Source: Anaplasma centrale str. Israel (GTDB lineage Bacteria > Pseudomonadota > Alphaproteobacteria > Rickettsiales > Anaplasmataceae). Taken from it: a stretch of DNA of 64,000 nucleotides. Location: positions 124,001 to 188,000 of the forward strand of contig NC_013532.1 in assembly GCF_000024505.1 (NCBI RefSeq). The letters are read 5' to 3'. Below the pieces are notes generated by a model. It searched no databases. It had not been told where the DNA came from and worked only from the letters and a program-made list of their open reading frames with translations. The stretch's first letter is position 1, and each line of letters begins with the position of its first letter. The translations under genes and the position numbers were made by a program. Positions 62,845 through 64,000 of this stretch are shown piece after piece.

Positions 62845-64000
62845 TCACCTATTTTTTAATTTGCATAGTCACATCCCTGGCAGCTGGACTGGCTATACAG
62901 AATTACGAGGAGCTCGTGTTCAAAATAGACATTGCTGGATATGTCATAGAGGCAAGCACAGTGTTTGTGGTTTTTGTGGCGTGTGCCCTGGCGCTCCTAC
63001 TTACTGCTTTGCTACGGCTATGCCTGACTTGTGCGCTCATTGCCTATAAGATCAAATGCAGGTCTGTTGCTAAACGGTATGAATCTCTGGGGAGGGGATA
63101 TGCCCTGCTGAGCTCTGGTGGGGTGATGAACCATGGGCAGATTGTAGATACAGTGGAAAAGCTTCGTGGACTTGATTGCTATTCTCTTGCGATTTTGGAG
63201 ACATGTGCGTGGTTTAGGCTTGGGCAGTACGAAATGGCAGAGAAACCGCTGCTGACGCTGAAAAATAGCTGCTTGCCCGACGGAAGACTGGGGCTGTGGC
63301 TGTTGGAGTTACTAAATAGGGAGCGCAGCAAGGATTGTAGATTGAGAGTGCTACGAAGGTTATGTGATGTGTTCCGCCGGGTACCTTGGGCCACAATGTT
63401 CAAGGTAGAAATTGCCCGCATAGAGGGAGACTGGGATACTGCACTTGTGGAAACGAGGCTGGCAGCGAGGCGGGGCGTTGTCCTGCCATACAAACACGAG
63501 AGGATGGGGGATGTGGCCTGCCTAATGCTTGCAAGGGCATGCTGTCAGCGAGGCAACTATAGAGAGGGCCTCAAGTTGGTGGAAAAGGTGACAGATATGC
63601 ACGCAACCATTCTAAAGGCAACTATCCACGAAAAATTGGGCAACCTGCGAAAAGCTAGGGATGTGCTAGAGGTTTGTTACAAAACCGCTCCACACCCGGA
63701 AGTAGTTACTGCATACTTGGCAGTGTCACAAGATCAAGATGCGGCAATGGAACGCCTCAGTAGCTTAAATGCCGAGCATTACGTCAGCATGCTATTGGCC
63801 ATCAGGCGATATGTGAGTGTGAAGCAGTACAATGCAGCCGAGCAGTATGCCAAGCGTGCACTTGCGAAGTACAAGTACGTTGAGCTATACTGCGCGATGA
63901 TGGAGGTCATGGCGTGTATAGGGAATGTTGACGAGGTTGCATACTGGCTTGAGAAAATGAGGAAAGACTCCTTACCAAATATGCAATGGCGGTGCACAGA
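62841..64000 (+). CDS. HemY-like TPR membrane protein (3' end outside the window)
   Basis: 386 codons are visible and the frame runs off the window. The start ATG overlaps the previous stop. Two N-terminal membrane segments (ITYFLICIVTSLAAGLAIQN; TVFVVFVACALALLLTALLR) are followed by repeated helix pairs of the TPR type (LAILETCAWFRLGQYEMAEK; MLARACCQRGNYREGLKLVE; ILKATIHEKLGNLRKARDVL; YNAAEQYAKRALAKYKYVEL). Alphaproteobacterial HemY-like proteins have this layout and sit after mitofilin-like genes. Despite the name, a direct enzymatic role in heme synthesis is not established for this type. A structural or scaffold role at the membrane is likely. Confidence 0.8.
   Translation, partial: MITYFLICIVTSLAAGLAIQNYEELVFKIDIAGYVIEASTVFVVFVACALALLLTALLRLCLTCALIAYKIKCRSVAKRYESLGRGYALLSSGGVMNHGQIVDTVEKLRGLDCYSLAILETCAWFRLGQYEMAEKPLLTLKNSCLPDGRLGLWLLELLNRERSKDCRLRVLRRLCDVFRRVPWATMFKVEIARIEGDWDTALVETRLAARRGVVLPYKHERMGDVACLMLARACCQRGNYREGLKLVEKVTDMHATILKATIHEKLGNLRKARDVLEVCYKTAPHPEVVTAYLAVSQDQDAAMERLSSLNAEHYVSMLLAIRRYVSVKQYNAAEQYAKRALAKYKYVELYCAMMEVMACIGNVDEVAYWLEKMRKDSLPNMQWRCT

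Overview
The window is chromosomal sequence from an obligate intracellular alphaproteobacterium of the genus Anaplasma, most likely the A. marginale / A. centrale / A. ovis group. Direct signs are Msp2-superfamily outer-membrane proteins, an Msp2 pseudogene with the hallmark core segment (KGGKKSNEDTASVFLLGKEL), an Msp3-like partner, VirB2 paralog remnants with the Anaplasma-type core (LGLPIMTGVILGSSIMAIFG), roughly balanced GC content and many GTG starts. The species call is inference from remembered family features, because no search was possible.

Layout. 1-501: the 5' part of ftsZ (minus). 946-4120: three tandem Msp2-superfamily outer-membrane genes, then ubiD. 5720-8832: an accessory block between ubiD and a membrane-protein gene. 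It holds an Msp3-like coiled-coil reading frame (minus) head to head with an Msp2 pseudogene (plus), an inverted 26-codon 3' end of an Msp2/Msp3 gene, and three decayed VirB2 pieces. 8853-14630: a large membrane protein with a helicase-C-like N-terminus, a CHCC zinc-finger protein, secD, and divergent uvrB. 15220-18061 and 25831-27445: two clusters of a small beta-rich paralogous family (five members). Between them lie housekeeping genes (udg, def, plsC, rpsT, lgt, murJ) and a hypothetical gene that looks frameshifted at a GT repeat. 27790-30664: two intact outer-membrane genes of a second subfamily and a 218-base broken copy.

The rest is mainly core metabolism and cell biology: recF-argF; polA-rpe-mlaE-mlaF and an ankyrin-like membrane protein; glnA-mraY-ispB (minus) upstream of a 31-base poly(A) tract; tRNA-Lys-tyrS-hemA; yraN; secF-mrdA; fbaB-tRNA-Cys; pdhC; guaA-gltA; gshA; holA; and a lolC/E - mitofilin-like - hemY-like operon that runs off the right edge.

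How the genes fit together. The envelope theme is strong: outer-membrane proteins, lipoprotein maturation and export (lgt, lolC/E), lipid transport (mlaEF), Sec export (secD, secF), and a minimal peptidoglycan set (mraY, murJ, mrdA). The pseudogene block fits the known Anaplasma strategy of storing variant surface-protein cassettes for gene conversion. The most interesting material is the five-member small-protein family, the mosaic msp2/msp3/virB2 block, the possible GT-repeat phase switch, the helicase-like membrane protein, and the poly(A) tract between glnA and tRNA-Lys.
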